64,000 nucleotides of DNA from assembly GCF_029962835.1 (NCBI RefSeq), contig NC_080577.1, forward strand, positions 9,090,501-9,154,500, read 5' to 3'. Below the pieces are notes generated by a model. That model was given only the letters and a program-made list of their open reading frames with translations. It ran no database searches and was not told the origin of the DNA. The stretch comes from Magnolia sinica. Taxonomy: Eukaryota > Streptophyta > Magnoliopsida > Magnoliales > Magnoliaceae. The position numbers were made by a program, and so were the translations under genes. Shown one piece after another: positions 22,201 to 34,361 of the stretch (position 1 is the stretch's first letter; each line of letters begins with the position of its first letter).

Positions 22201-24387
22201 ATTGCAATAGAGCGGCTTGCAGATCCAAGCTCGGGCAATGGGAGCTGTCTGTCGAAGACTGTAACGAAGCTCTGAGAATCCATCCCAGGTACACCAAAGC
22301 TCTCCTTCGACGTGCTGCCTCCAACGACAAGGTGAATTAGCTAGATTCTGTCCCCACCCTCATTCGTGTGAGTTTTGGGATTTCGGGTATACTGATTTGA
22401 TCGATTATTGCTGCATTTTCTGCTGATTAGCTTGGACGGTGGGCTGAATCTGTTCGAGATTATGAGGTACTGATAAATGAACTTCCGGGTGACAAAGAAG
22501 TAGCTGAAGCTCTGTTCCATGCACAAGCTGCATTGAAAAAATCCCGCGGTGAGGAAGTTTATGACATGAAGTTTGGTGGTGAAGTCGAGGAAATTTCGTG
22601 CATTGAGCAGTTTAGGGCGATAATATCTTCACCTGGCAAGTCTTCCTTTTTGCAAGATTTTTTCAGTACTTTCACTGCTAATCTTGTCATGCGACCATTC
22701 CTTCCTCTCTGTTTTCCCCCCTTCGTGATTATGTTAAAGTCATCTGGATACCTGCACTTGTTCCTTCATTGATCTTGTAAATGGGAAATTGTTATCTCAG
22801 GTGCACTTGGTTCCACCAATTATCATGAAATTTCATGATATTTTGCACCAATTAGACTGAAAAAGCATGATATTTGGTACAACTAAACGCATCCCTATGA
22901 TCTTATTTCCGTGATAATTGTATATTCAGTTTATTTTAGAATCCATGAGAATTTTGCACTTAAAAATGATCTTTTTTGTATCAACTATTGGTTTCAAACT
23001 GCACAAGTTACTGCGAAGCCCCACATTCACAAATGTATGGCACATTTGTAGGGCATCCTGAGCTGTGTATTAGGTGGGTCCCCTATAGATGATGTAGCCA
23101 CAATTGGCCAGTAAACATGTCAGGTGGGTGACATCTCATACTATATATACTGCAAGCTGCATTCGGCCAAATTTACCCCATTATTAGTCATGGGGAGGGG
23201 CGTAAACTTCTGGAAAATGGGTGTGTGGCCCTTCAAACAGGGTTATTTTGTCATGTCATTTCTTTAATGCGAGTAGCCTGCTCACACTGTCTCCTCTCCT
23301 TTCATGTAGTGCGCCCTCAGGTAGTATTAGGGAGCAAGCAGTGCAACCAAGGCTAAGTGTGGGCCCCACTGCAATGACTGTGTGACATCCGCTCTGTGCA
23401 TCTGTCAGGCTGCTAACGTTAGGACGTCACCATGAAAATGAGGCAGATACAAAACTTGAGTAGGCCACACCACGGGATAAAGTGGGGATGGGTTGCCCGC
23501 TGTTGGAACCATTCTGCTCTGCTCTCTATTTCTTTCTCTTTCTCTGCATGTACTTTGCACCTATGTGTTGCCACTTGCCAGTCTTTCCCTCCATCTCTCC
23601 CCTATTCTCTCCATTTGCTCTTCACGTGCCATGCCCCCCCTAGTTTTTTTTTTTTTTTAGAAAACAATGGATGCCTTAAAAATGATGGTGATCCACATTC
23701 AATGCACATGAGCGGCCTGATTTTTGAACCAGGTCATCTACACAGCAGACCTGCCCTGATAAAGCACAGCTTGGATGTTCCAAGCATGCCAGTTTGCCAT
23801 GTCTGGGACATGTAGAGGTGATTTGGGGTGGAGGTGGGAGTTAGAAAGCCTCGTCAATGATATGATTTTTTCCCAAGGATGAACGTCTGTCTTTCACCTA
23901 ATGAGTGGACTACTACAAACATCTTTCTACTCCAGTAATTGGTATTCCAGTGGCAGCTAGTCTGTCGAAGATGACCTGTATCTGAATCCCTTTTTCTTCT
24001 ATTAATATTCTGCTTGGTTAAACATCAATTTACAGGAATTTCAGTAGTCCATTTCAAGATGGCATCAAACCAGCAATGTGAGCAGATATCTCCCTTCGTT
24101 GACATGCTCTGTGTCAGATACCCATCTGTGAGTTTTTACAAGGTAATCTCACAACGCAGCCCACCCATTCCTTTTATGTTCTCGCAATCTGGAATTTACA
24201 TGCACTTATTTTCTTTGGATGGTATTTAATGAAGGTGGACATCAAGGAGAACACTGCAGTGGCCAATGCCGAGAATGTGAGGATCGCTCCGACATTCAAG
24301 ATCTACAAAAACGGGGCCCGGGTGAAAGAGATGATTTGTCCGAGCCAGCAGGTATTGGAATTCTCGGTGAGGCATTACAGCTTTTAG
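19242..24387 (+). CDS. TPR repeat-containing thioredoxin TTL-like protein, seven exons
   Basis: Joined exons: 19242-20152, 21197-21389, 21741-21925, 21998-22331, 22431-22635, 24036-24142, 24235-24387. The sum is 2088 nt, 695 codons plus stop, close to the roughly 700 aa of Arabidopsis TTL1. Residues 1-210 form a Ser-rich disordered region with the TTL-typical [20 protein letters not shown] and [12 protein letters not shown] blocks. TPRs lie at about 222-325 and 461-562, and a thioredoxin-like domain at about 585-695. In that domain the CxxC site is NQQC (Asn621, Cys624), so it is not a classical redox centre, while the cis-Pro (APT, Pro664) is kept. TTLs act as cytosolic/plasma-membrane scaffolds in osmotic-stress tolerance and brassinosteroid signalling (family knowledge). 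All introns are GT-AG except intron 5, which is GC-AG. Frames join without stops. Which TTL paralogue this is cannot be decided. Confidence 0.93.
20153..21196 (+). other. intron 1 of the TTL gene
   Basis: A 1044-bp T-rich intron with donor CG|GTGAGA and acceptor TTGGCAG|G. It interrupts the third TPR after the first two bases of an Arg codon. No element is recognised inside. Confidence 0.85.
21426..21694. mobile_element. inverted-repeat MITE in TTL intron 2
   Basis: The left arm (GGGCCTTTTTGTTAGACACC ... TTTAGTTAATCATAATTATGTATTAG) and right arm (AATACATAATTACGAATAACTAAAATGAG ... GTCTAACAAAAAGGC) are about 67-bp inverted copies. It fills most of the 351-bp intron and leaves the splice sites intact. 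The superfamily was not determined because target duplications are unclear. Confidence 0.75.
21560..21628. mobile_element. mini element nested in the intron 2 MITE
   Basis: About 68 bp with inverted ends (GGGTGAGTTTGGTTG and CAACCAAACATACC) around CACGAAATTTCATGATA. A relative lies in intron 5 at about 22800-22897 (GGTGCACTTGGTTCCACC ... ACAACTAAACGCATCCC). The repetition suggests a very short MITE family. Confidence 0.55.
22800..22897. mobile_element. short MITE-like repeat in TTL intron 5
   Basis: Shares CACCAATTATCATGAAATTTCATGATAT with the mini element in intron 2, and has the same inverted flank pattern (TTGGTT / AACTAAAC). Confidence 0.5.
23360..23510. mobile_element. partial palindromic MITE in TTL intron 5
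   Basis: Left-half motifs only: GTGGGCCCCACTGCAATGAC, then GAAAATGAGGCAGAT, then GGCCACACCACGGG. The right half is missing. Confidence 0.5.
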
Positions 24388-25976
24388 AATAATCCATTCT
24401 TTCTTTGGTGAGACGACGAACTCCACCTTTCCAATTCATACAAACTACATTCCTATTACAAGCGAGCTACATAATAATTTCATAGAGCCGAGGCCAAACC
24501 AGAGAGGCAGCTTTAAGTTTTTCTTTTTCATTTTTTCTGTGTTATATATTCTTTCCATTTTTGTCACTCTGGTTTTATATTTCCTGTCCCCCACTTTTTG
24601 CTTAAGCCAGCCTTATTCTTATACATCCTCCCCCTCGTACCTTCCTCATCTTGCAAGGAAATGAGAGAAACAGACATTTAGAATTCATTGGCTTTTGTAC
24701 TTAGATTTTGAAAGCAGGAGAAGAGAGAGAGGGTTGGTAGAGACTTTGTACATGTACATAAAATGACATATCAGTACTGGTGTGCATTAGGGATTTAGTG
24801 AAGCAATGATGTTCAATGAAGAAACATTTGTTCGAGATCTGAGCTACTTATCTGTTGATCCCCACCCAATGGCTTCTGTCTCAAGATTCAGGCTGATGTG
24901 ATTATGGGATTTGCCAAACTTGCAAAGAAGAAGAATAAGAATGTTTAATAGAAATTGACCTGCCATCCGAATTCCAGGTCCACTTGTAGCCCATTAAATG
25001 ATCGGATTGATCTGCTTCTTGAGACTCCCGGTAGGGATTGTCCGAAGAGTGACTCTCATCTTACACGTTTTTCTCGTTTCCATGTGAGGCTTGAGTGTAT
25101 TTGAGTAGAGTGCACTTTGGCATTTCTCATTGGAAGTCTGGTGGGTGTTAGTAGGATACCGAAAAGATGATGATGACTTTATTGATATCATCATTCTTCC
25201 CAATAAAGCATCATTTGCAGAGATGGATAGAAGATTGAGACATGCTTCTTGTTTTTATATTGACCAAACATGATTACAGTTTGCATTGGCGGCATCTCAC
25301 CAAGTTGTGGAAATCTCACATGCAACAAAGATGTGGATACATGTATGAAAATCTATCCCGTCCGAACTGTTAGCTCCATTGTGGGTGGAGTGTTGCTTGA
25401 AAATCACACTGATAAGATGATCATGGACGTTTGGTTTCCCAGCTGGGATCAGAACTCTTATCATTTTATCATTTTCTTTTTGACCGTCGGTTTCATTGCC
25501 CCTGATTAGACTGTTTTCTTTAATAATTTGGATGACTTGAGCGGTCTGATTTCCAAGTGTACATTTTCACGGACAGGCTTAAAGTGTGTGTAGATTCTGT
25601 ATAGATGGTTGAACTTAACTGTTTGATTTCCCAAAATGGTTTTGGCCCGATGAGCAAGTTCGTTTGTTTGGTGTGATTTTTTTTTTTTCCGTTCTGGTGT
25701 TTGATACTATGACAAAGTATCATGCTTGATAGGTGGGACTCAGAAATTGTAAATGTGGCATGCATTAACTTGAACTAAACTAAATTGTGGCACCTGCCGT
25801 TGAGACGTCAGTTGGCAAGATGAGGTTTGCTGAACAATCAACGTCCTAACCTTCTGATCGGGGGCACCTTTTTTTCCCCCCTGAATTAGGACCCTTAGAT
25901 AATTAACTAACCATAGTTCTAGTTCAATATACATCTGAACTCAGACCAATTGAGATTGCCAAGCATGCAAGTCTTT
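24388..25976. other. TTL 3' flank and gene-free spacer
   Basis: Probably begins with the TTL 3' untranslated region. AATAAAG at about 25202 is one possible polyadenylation signal but is far downstream. No other gene is visible. Confidence 0.45.
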
Positions 25977-25979
25977 TTA

Positions 25980-26369
25980 GGGCTTGTTTGGCCGGGTGGA
26001 TTGGAAGGGATTGAATGGTATTAGGGTGGATGGCATGGATTTCTAGGTAATGATGGTGTTGTCAGTGGATTGTTTTGAGATCCATGGGATTGCTATATCC
26101 CTGAATTGCTATATCCAGTCTGTTTGGCACGCCCAGCAAATCCCGGGAACCTTCCAATCCCTCAAACCAAACATGTCCCAGGCAAATTTAAACGGATTAG
26201 GGTGGGATTTAAAGGTAATGATGGTGTTGTGAGTGGATTGTCTTAAGATCCATGGGATTGGGATCAGATCACCGACTCTGTTTGGCACGCCGGGCCAATC
26301 CCGGGATTTAACTTCCAATCCCTTCCAATACCATCCATTCCCTTCCAATCTGGCCGGCCAAATGGGCCC
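25980..26369. mobile_element. Tourist-like MITE with TTA target duplication
   Basis: Left terminus GGGCTTGTTTGGCCGG and right terminus, read inverted, GGGCCCATTTGGCCGG, both continuing into ATTGGAAGGGA and ATGGTATT. TTA flanks both sides (25977-25979 and 26370-26372), the PIF/Harbinger signature. Inside, a segment of about 85 bp occurs twice (GGTAATGATGGTGTTGT ... CTGTTTGGCACGCC), near 26046-26135 and 26215-26290. No coding capacity. Confidence 0.85.
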
Positions 26370-26372
26370 TTA

Positions 26373-29300
26373 GTAGTTTGTAAGAACTTGCGTATTATCC
26401 CTCACCATGCCAGAGTATAGGGCTTATCTGGGTTTCAATTACAACGGCAGATGATTGTAAATGAGTAATGATTATTTACTCGTGTAATTGTGTGGCGACA
26501 TCACGTATGTTTGACTGCAATGATGACATTGTTTGTTTCACTCAGAAATTATAGTAAAGGTAGTAGTTTTATAGCGTGAAATTGAAATGATTAACATGTA
26601 CCTTACCTCCTTTTTAAAACCTTACTCCCACCCCACACCCCCCCCCCCCTACTTTTTTTTTCACAAGCCATAATTCCTGTTTAAACAAACACCTAGAAAT
26701 GATAATGATGGCTGATTTATTTTGTGTTTCATAAAAAACTGGAAAACCAAACAGACCATCTTTGAGATATTTTTATATTCCCTCAACTTTCTTACATTTG
26801 CAGAATTTCCCTGCTTGTTATGAGATTTCTGCTTGCCTTCCATACCATTCATTTATAATTATATATTCCCCCTACCTTTAGTTGCATCAACTGCTGTTAA
26901 ATTTGAAAGTAGTTAGTCATTACAGATGTGAGGAGGGAGTATATAAATATCAATGAACAATAAGTGAGGCAAACACAAGTGTCAGAAAAGTAGAGGGGGA
27001 GTCTGGTTTGCTTTATCCATGGGTTAAGTGGCAGACGGGTTGCGAATTTGCCGCTGTCCAGTGAGATGAGGTGAAACTGCGTGTTAGGTATTTTGGACTT
27101 TAATCTTTTAAGAGAATATGTGGTGGTATTAAGTAGAGACTTTCTTCTTCATTTTGTTTTTTCAAACGTCTAGTTGGGGCAGTTAGTTGAGTTGACTATC
27201 CTTTTTAGTCTTTGGACGGCACACGGTGGGGCCATAGCTAGACTGATCCTTAACATTCTAGTGGTAAGATTGAACTCTAATGGCATGCGGTTTTGAATGT
27301 GAACATTGTTACACTTCTTCTTGACCAAAGGTAAGATTGTTTGAGAATTTTGGGCCGTAGTTTTTCAATGGGGCGTCCAACTAACAAATATAAAATATCT
27401 TTTAGTGGAACATGTCTAGTGGTTGCCAATACCCAATCATGGTCCAATTGCTAGAATTGAATACCCTTGCAAGCTGTGCAAAGAAGTGGGCCATGTCCCA
27501 TAATTTTGCACTCCTTGTGTGCTTGAACTTAGAAATGGTAGTATAATAGATAATCTAAACATAGGAGTTAATTGCGCACACCTCCCCTCAGATGTACCAC
27601 TATCATACCTACCTACCCTTTGTTTAAAAAACTTGTTATAGATTCCCCAATTGTCCCATGCAAGGAAATAATATCTATTAGCACTTTATATTTGAAGAAT
27701 TGATTGTTTTACTCCTATCTTTTACCGTAGTACATGTTATTATGTTTTTTCAAATGCAGCAGAATTTAAAAGTTTTTAAAAATTTAGATTGCGTGACTAA
27801 TCTTTATGGATTACCATTTAGACATGTCCAAGTTTCTAAAAAAGAAAAATTAAAACCTATGGTTACGATTTACCCGATCAATGTTACTGAGAAATTATCA
27901 TTTTGTCAACATCAATCTTTGTACTTGGGAGGTTTCTTCCAAATCTATCCCAAATAGAAGAGGTGTGAGAGCCAAACACATTATTAGCTCTCAAAGTACC
28001 TTAGAGTACACCAGAGGGATGTAAGAGTTGTTCACACAGGTGAATCCATATGTGTAGACCGTAATGGAGGCAATAAGGGAGGGAGATGGATCTCTCTCTT
28101 ATTCTCTCTTTCATCCTTCTTCCCTCTTTAGGTGATGCCTGGAGGATTGGGTATTTAAGGCTCTCTTTCTGCTGTATCCTCTCCTTCTATGATGAAATCT
28201 ATTTCTAGGGTTTTAGGGAGATATAAATTATAGTACTTTATCATCATAAAATCTTCCAAATGCTTCACTTCATTGGAATCCCATGATTCTCTCTTATCTC
28301 ATACACATTTTTAATCAAATCTTTTCATTACCATGACCATCCACCAAAGATCAAATACCTATAGTGTTGTCATATGCGATTGCATTTCATATACTATTTT
28401 GAGAACATATACCACATATGTCATAGTGTCATGTGTGGTTTTATAACCATTGGGCATTTTGCTATTATGCAATGACATGCAATTATGCCTTCACTTATGT
28501 GATAAAAAAATATAAAAAGTTTGGGGCTATGCAATGGTATGTGTTAAATGTGATTGCATATTCATATGATTCCCTTGGGTCGCATAATATCGCTTACGCT
28601 ATTAAACCGTGAGATCTTCTTTTAGTGTGATTAAAACTATTTTAACTGTTAAAATAAAAGTTTAATGGTTGAAAACACCTGTAAAACTTTTTAAATCCTT
28701 TTGAGTGATAGATCCAGTAGAAAAGCCAATTTATGAATATTTGATATCTAAGATTTAAGTTATAAGTATTTACTTAGGAAACTAGTGAATTCCTTGTTTC
28801 AACAAACATTGATAGATGTAGCTACATCTACTCTTATTAATCACATGATGAAATTCATAAAGCAAGCCAAAGCATATATGATAAAAGATCTTAAACCCCA
28901 CACTTCCTTAGGTCTAAGGATTAATCGGATCCAATACATCCTTAAGTGGATCATAGTCTAAGTATAATAGGCTTCCCGATCTAGAGGCTTGACTTTGATC
29001 CACCAATGCAAGTGCCCAATAAATTTGTCTAGGAGCCTTTATCTATGGCATACTCCCATTCTCATGTCGGGTAGGGCAAAGGTATACTTAATTGTCGTCA
29101 TGTCTATGTTGGAGATCTTCCATCCGGACTCATCATCAATCCCCTCTGATAAGATGAATACATCCATCATTCATAATGATGACAACAATTACAGGTACGT
29201 CCTATAACTTGCCAGGTGATAATGAAATAATAGGGCATTGAGATTCATGGGCCACAATTCTCTTAGTAATTGACTAATGTATACAATTTTAAGTTCTCAA

Positions 29301-30150
29301 GAACAATTAGAGTAATCCCTTTCTTTAACCCATGTTTATATGTCTACGGTATTTTTGCATATTAATTATAGCATAATCATACATCCACCTAAGAGCCATC
29401 TTTAACATGAATTATGGCCACGATCATCAATATCATGTCCATGTCATCCGCACATTGGTTTTTTAGGACATAACTCCAACATATGTATATCAATTAACTC
29501 ATTCATTGTGATCAACCCACCATGACAGTGAGACACTTAAAAAATCAGGTAGATCCAACCATTAGGTGGCTTTCCTGGTGAATTTGGATGTTTTTTGGTG
29601 GTTGTCCAATTCTTTCCATTGTGTGGACCGTCAAACACGTATAGGTTCGATGTCATTTGGGCGCTCAATATTATAATGGAGAGACACTCCTAAATGGGTT
29701 CGATGTCATTTATACATTACAAGGGGCCCCACACGTAAGCAAAGAGGTCTTTGTAATCAATGAATAAGTAGGGAGATGTTTGCAATTGTCATAAAACAGG
29801 GTGTACAAGTCTAAAGGTCATGAATCTTTGAGAAAAAAAAAACAAAAAAGAAACTTTGATGCTCCATAATATGCAATCAAAGATACAAGGCAACATGAAT
29901 ATAATAAAATTCAACCGGTAAAAAATGTGGGACCCACTGCAGATGGATCATGATAAAAATGTGCACTCTAATTAATGTCGTGCATGGCCGGTTGGTGGAT
30001 TTCTATTGGAGGGTTAAAGATGAAAAATAGCTAATGGTCTAAATTCAACCGTTTGAATCTCCTATTTAATCCACGGTCGGTCATAAGATTCGCATGCCCA
30101 TTCGTACGATTTCTGAGCGCATGTGTGTGATACTTGAGTGTATTAAATGA
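26373..30150. other. gene-free AT-rich spacer
   Basis: Low-complexity and decayed sequence. No domain, tRNA or defined element was found. Short open frames (for example 27700-27957) show no family resemblance. Confidence 0.45.
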
Positions 30151-30674
30151 GGACGCGGTTTGGGTACTACCCACACCAGGACCTACAGAAAATCCTGCAA
30201 GGGGTTGTCGGGTCCACCGCCATGTATATGTTTTATCCATGCAACCCCATTTGTAAAATGGGCGTCTACCCATTTTAACGGATCATTTTACGATATGGAC
30301 CTGAAAAGGACGCAGATTGAAGGCTCTATTTGAGCTCACCGCGAGACGCAGCGGAGATTTAGAAGTCTACTGTTGAAAACTTCATAGGTGCCACGGAAGT
30401 TTTGGATCTAGCTGATATTTGTGTTTTCCTTTGATCTAGTTATATATGACCTTAAGAACAGATTAGATGGCAAATAAACATCACAGGGCCTAAGAAGTTT
30501 TGAACTGTAGGAGTTCAATACAAACTGCTTCCTTTTGGTCTCAAAACCTAAAATGAACTGTCAAACTAAATGGACGGCTTGGATGAAATATATTCATCAG
30601 CGGCCCCATAAAGCCCCCGACAGGACCGTCCCTCTCTGGCTAGGTACCGGTGTGGTAGTACCCAATTCGCGTCC
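30151..30674. mobile_element. palindromic MITE
   Basis: Inverted ends GGACGCGGTTTGGGTACTAC and, on the right, the complement of GGACGCGAATTGGGTACTAC, around the usual core (ACTGTTGAAAACTTC, GTTTTGGATCTAGCTGATAT). Target duplications are not evident. Confidence 0.7.
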
Positions 30675-30685
30675 AATAGTGACCA

Positions 30686-31168
30686 GGTAATCAGGTAGTG
30701 TCAGGACTCGGTGGGGCCCACCATTATTTATATGTTTTATCCAGGCCATTCATCTGTTTTGCCTGCTCATTGTAACACGGAAGTGTAAAATTGAAGCACA
30801 TCCAAAACTCAAGTGAACTACGCCACAGGAAACAGTGGAGATTGAACGCCTGCTACGGCTGAAAACTTTTTGGGATCCAGAAGCTTTGGATCAGGTTAAC
30901 ATTTTTTATTTTCCTTTCCTCCAGCACTGCATGACCTTATGAACGAGTTGGATGACAGATAAACATCATGGTGGGTCCTAAGAAGGCTTCAACGGTGCAC
31001 ATCACTATCCCCGTTGATTCCTGTGGTGTGGTTCAACTAAGCTTCGGATATGCTTCCATTTTGGGCTTATGCCGTCAAATGATATGGAAAAATGGATGGA
31101 CGGAGTGGATGAAACATATACATCACGGTGGGCCCCCACAGAATCCTGACACACCAAATAACTCCTCT
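30686..31168. mobile_element. palindromic MITE
   Basis: Directly follows the preceding copy. The ends share TGTCAGGA(C/T)TC(G/T)GTGGGG in inverted orientation, and the core motifs GGAAACAGTGGAGATTGAA and ATGGATGGACGGAGTGGATG are present. Confidence 0.7.
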
Positions 31169-31814
31169 TCATCTCGGTACACAATATCAACCGTTTGGAT
31201 CATGGGATCATGGGTCCCACTTGTAAAAACCGAAAACCCATGCTTTCGGTGGATACCATGCATACCGTATGAACACAATAACTGCCATACTAGTCTTGTG
31301 GCCGTTGTCACGGTATGTAGTGATTTCAACACCTAACATCTACTGGCAGTCTACCAGCCTTAATTAGATTGATCTGAAAGATCTGAGCCGTTTAATACTT
31401 TTCAATGAAGTCCACGCCAATATGGATGTAGACGAATTCATATATCAAGAGCAATGAGTACTTTGACTTTTAAGTCATTTGCAAATTTTTTAAAACCTTT
31501 CTTTTAATGGTGGGATTGAGTCCGTGACTTTCACAACTACAAGTCTACAACCTTAGTTAGAAACATGTTTTCGTTTTATATTTTTTAATGGTTGGTAAGG
31601 TGTGAGGAATCAACCCGTGACCTCATTGTTGGGACCCATGCTTCCTAACCAACGGTCAATAAGGGTCCCTCCCATATCTATCACCTCTATGGACTCCTGA
31701 GCTCTATTTCCTTCAAAATCATATGGTTTGAATTTCTCGATTGCTGTGATATTAGAGATATTCTCCATCTGCGACATGGTCCAATAACCCTGTTTCAACA
31801 AACAAGTAATGTAC

Positions 31815-32265
31815 AAGCTTTTTGTGGGCCCCATCTTGATGTATGTATGGCTATCCTAACTGTTTGTGTCAGGTGTGGCCCCCACAATTAAGATAAAATA
31901 ATCTAAATCTAAGTGGACCACACCAATGGAAGCTGTGTAAAAAGTGTGCAATATTTAAGTAATGCATGGACCTCATTTTTCATAGATTCTTTATCATGGG
32001 GCCCACGTTATGAACGGGTTGGATGGGTGGGTACAGAACACAGTAGGCCCCACGCACGATTTGATACTTTCCTATGGTGGATGACCTTTCCCTTTGTTTC
32101 CACTGTTGTGATTCGACTAAGTTGTTGTTATTATTATTATTATTTTTTATTTTTGTGTTGAGATTTGGGATAAGGGCCAACAATTTAGTAGAGTATCCAA
32201 TGGACGGAATGGATTCTCTGGATGTACATCATCGGTGGCCCCACACAGTCACCATACATGAAGTC
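31815..32265. mobile_element. diverged palindromic MITE
   Basis: Starts GTGGGCCCCATCTTGATGTA and ends GGATGTACATCATCGGTGGC. The middle is diverged and includes a (TTA)n run at about 32124-32145. Confidence 0.55.
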
Positions 32266-32507
32266 TCACCCAGTCTTACACGGGTAACTACCAGCCATGA
32301 TGCGGTTGAGGGATTTGTGTGGGTTGAAATTCGAATTATACGTCTGTTGAGAGCTTTTTGCAGGTGAGGGCTTCTTGTGAGTGAAATCCGCGTTGGCACA
32401 ATTTTAAATTACCAGATATCTCTTATCTTTTTGTCGAATTCCTCCCTATGTCCTTTGAATGTAAAAGGTGTATTTTTTTTTTTTTTTTAAAATCCGTTGT
32501 AGGGTAA

Positions 32508-32795
32508 GGAGATCTCTGCAGGACCCAACTGATGTATCTTCTTATCCATGCCGTCCATCCATTTTCTCAGATAATTTTAAGATATGAGCCCAAAAATGAG
32601 ACATATCCAATGCTCAAATAAACCACACCGAAAATGACTCTTGCATTTAGTGCAATCCAAGCTTACTATTTGGTGTGGTCTACTAGGGATCTGCCTCATT
32701 TTTGGGCTTATAGCTGAAAATAATCTGAAAAAAATGAATAGACATCATGGATAAGAAAATACATCATGGTGGGCCCCACATAAATTATGGCTAGA
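32508..32795. mobile_element. internally deleted palindromic MITE
   Basis: Left half (CCATGCCGTCCATCC, GAGCCCAAAAATGAG) and right half (CTCATTTTTGGGC, ACATCATGGTGGGCCCCACA) are joined with the middle lost, giving a hairpin of about 290 bp. Confidence 0.65.
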
Positions 32796-33294
32796 GACAC
32801 GCAATCGGCGTCAGTAAGGTAAAACTGTTACTTGCTACCATTGTCCATACATGAAGACCATCCAATACCTGTTAGTTTGGTTGGGGCCCACATCGATAAC
32901 CCTTGGTGGTGGGCCCAGTATACAACAATTGGCCATGACGCTTTTGGACTATCAGCCTGTAATTCATTAATGAGATGGGAGTAGGTTGATTGACTTGGAA
33001 AAATGAGACTTGTTTTGATTCCTGCTTTGTATTTCTTCACAACAGGAGTCGGTGAGTTGGTTGAGCTTAGTCACGGACACGACACGTGAGTTGACTCGGA
33101 CCCATTTCTTCCAATCAGACAAGAGAGACGTAAGTGGACTTTGGTCTTTGTATTAAAATGAAATACCAGTTCCTTTATAAGGGCAATTTTGTCATTTACC
33201 AGTAGTCTCTTTATATGAATAATTCTCGGTCATTGCACTGTCACCGAAACCGTTGGATGGGAATCCACTGCAACACCTGTTGCAGGAAATGTCA

Positions 33295-33440
33295 GATCTG
33301 TGGGGTCACCGTGATGCGTGCGTAACATCCAATCCGTCCATCCGTTCGGTACTAGCATGGTAGGACCTGAACCACTAAATGGGGCCGATCCAAATCTCAC
33401 CGGAGCCAGGCCAAAAGGAATAGTAGGGTTTGGGATGCCC
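33295..33440. mobile_element. partial palindromic MITE
   Basis: Only the left-half motifs are present: GTGGGGTCACCGTGATG then CCAATCCGTCCATCCG. Confidence 0.45.
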
Positions 33441-33456
33441 ATCATAGAAACTTTCC

Positions 33457-33908
33457 GGACGCGGATTTGTACTACCCCCAACAGTCCCGAACTCCAAACA
33501 GGCTGGGGGTTCTGAGGGGTCCACCATGATTTATGGGCTAATCAACACCGTCCATCCATTTTCCACATCATTTTAGGATATAAACAAAAAAAAGATGAGG
33601 TAAATTGAAGGCTCAAGTGGACCATACAGTGGGAATTAAATTCCCACCGTCAAAAACTTATTAGGAGCGACAGAAGTTATGGATTAAGCTGATATTTGCA
33701 TTTTGCCTTCATCCATGTCTATATTACCTAGTGATCAGGTGGTCGTCCACTTAGCCTTGGATCTGCCTCATTTTTGGACTTATATACTAAAACGTTATGG
33801 AAAAATGAATGGAGGGTGTTGATCAACCCATCCATCACGGTGGGCTCCTCAGAGCCCCAGCCCGTGAACAGGGATAAAAATATTAAGTTGGCTCTCACAG
33901 GGCTACCC
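33457..33908. mobile_element. palindromic MITE, right end met by a hAT insertion
   Basis: Begins GGACGCGGATTTGTACTACC, like the copies at 30151 and 36241, and carries the core halves (CACCGTCCATCCATTTTCC and CATCACGGTGGGCTCCTCAG). The expected mirrored right terminus (…TACCCAATT…) is cut by the hAT element starting at 33916. Confidence 0.65.
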
Positions 33909-33915
33909 AATTAGG

Positions 33916-34353
33916 TAGGGCTATAAATGGGTCAACAGACCCTTTGGGGTACCCAGACCCTACCCGTTTGTTAAATCGTGCAGGTCTACCCAATCGCTAA
34001 ATCTGACTCCCGACATGACCTGAACCCATTTAGCAAATGGGTGGGTCTGGTCTACATTGCAAGGAACTCATAAAAACTCCGACCTGTCCTAACTTGATTT
34101 CAGACCTAGTATACTTGTATACCATGACAAGTAACATGAGAAAACAAGAAATCTACCTTATGTCCGTCTGACAAGTAACCAGACCTGTTAGACCTGATCC
34201 ATTTATAAATTAGTTTGGGTGGATTTCCCTATACTGGACCCACACCTATTTATAAATGGGTTTGATGGGGTTGACCCAGACCCGACCATCCAATAAAAGG
34301 GTATGGTATAATTTTGGCTAAACCTGCCTCAAACCCGACCATTTACAGCCCTA
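33916..34353. mobile_element. hAT-type MITE, 438 bp, with 8-bp target duplication
   Basis: Terminal inverted repeats TAGGGCTATAAATGG and TAGGGCTGTAAATGG. Flanks are CAATTAGG (33908-33915) and CAACTAGG (34354-34361), an 8-bp duplication with one mismatch, the hAT size. Rich in GACCC/GGGTC; no open frame of note. Confidence 0.88.
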
Positions 34354-34361
34354 CAACTAGG

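Larger units (their letters stand above)
22636..24035 (+). other. intron 5 of the TTL gene, GC-AG type
   Basis: A 1400-bp intron between CACCTG and GAATTTCAG. The donor reads G|GCAAGT and the acceptor TTTACAG|G. Protein continuity (SSPG-ISVVHF) requires exactly this junction, and no GT donor nearby keeps the frame. The intron carries a short MITE (about 22800-22897) and part of a palindromic MITE (about 23360-23510). Confidence 0.8.
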
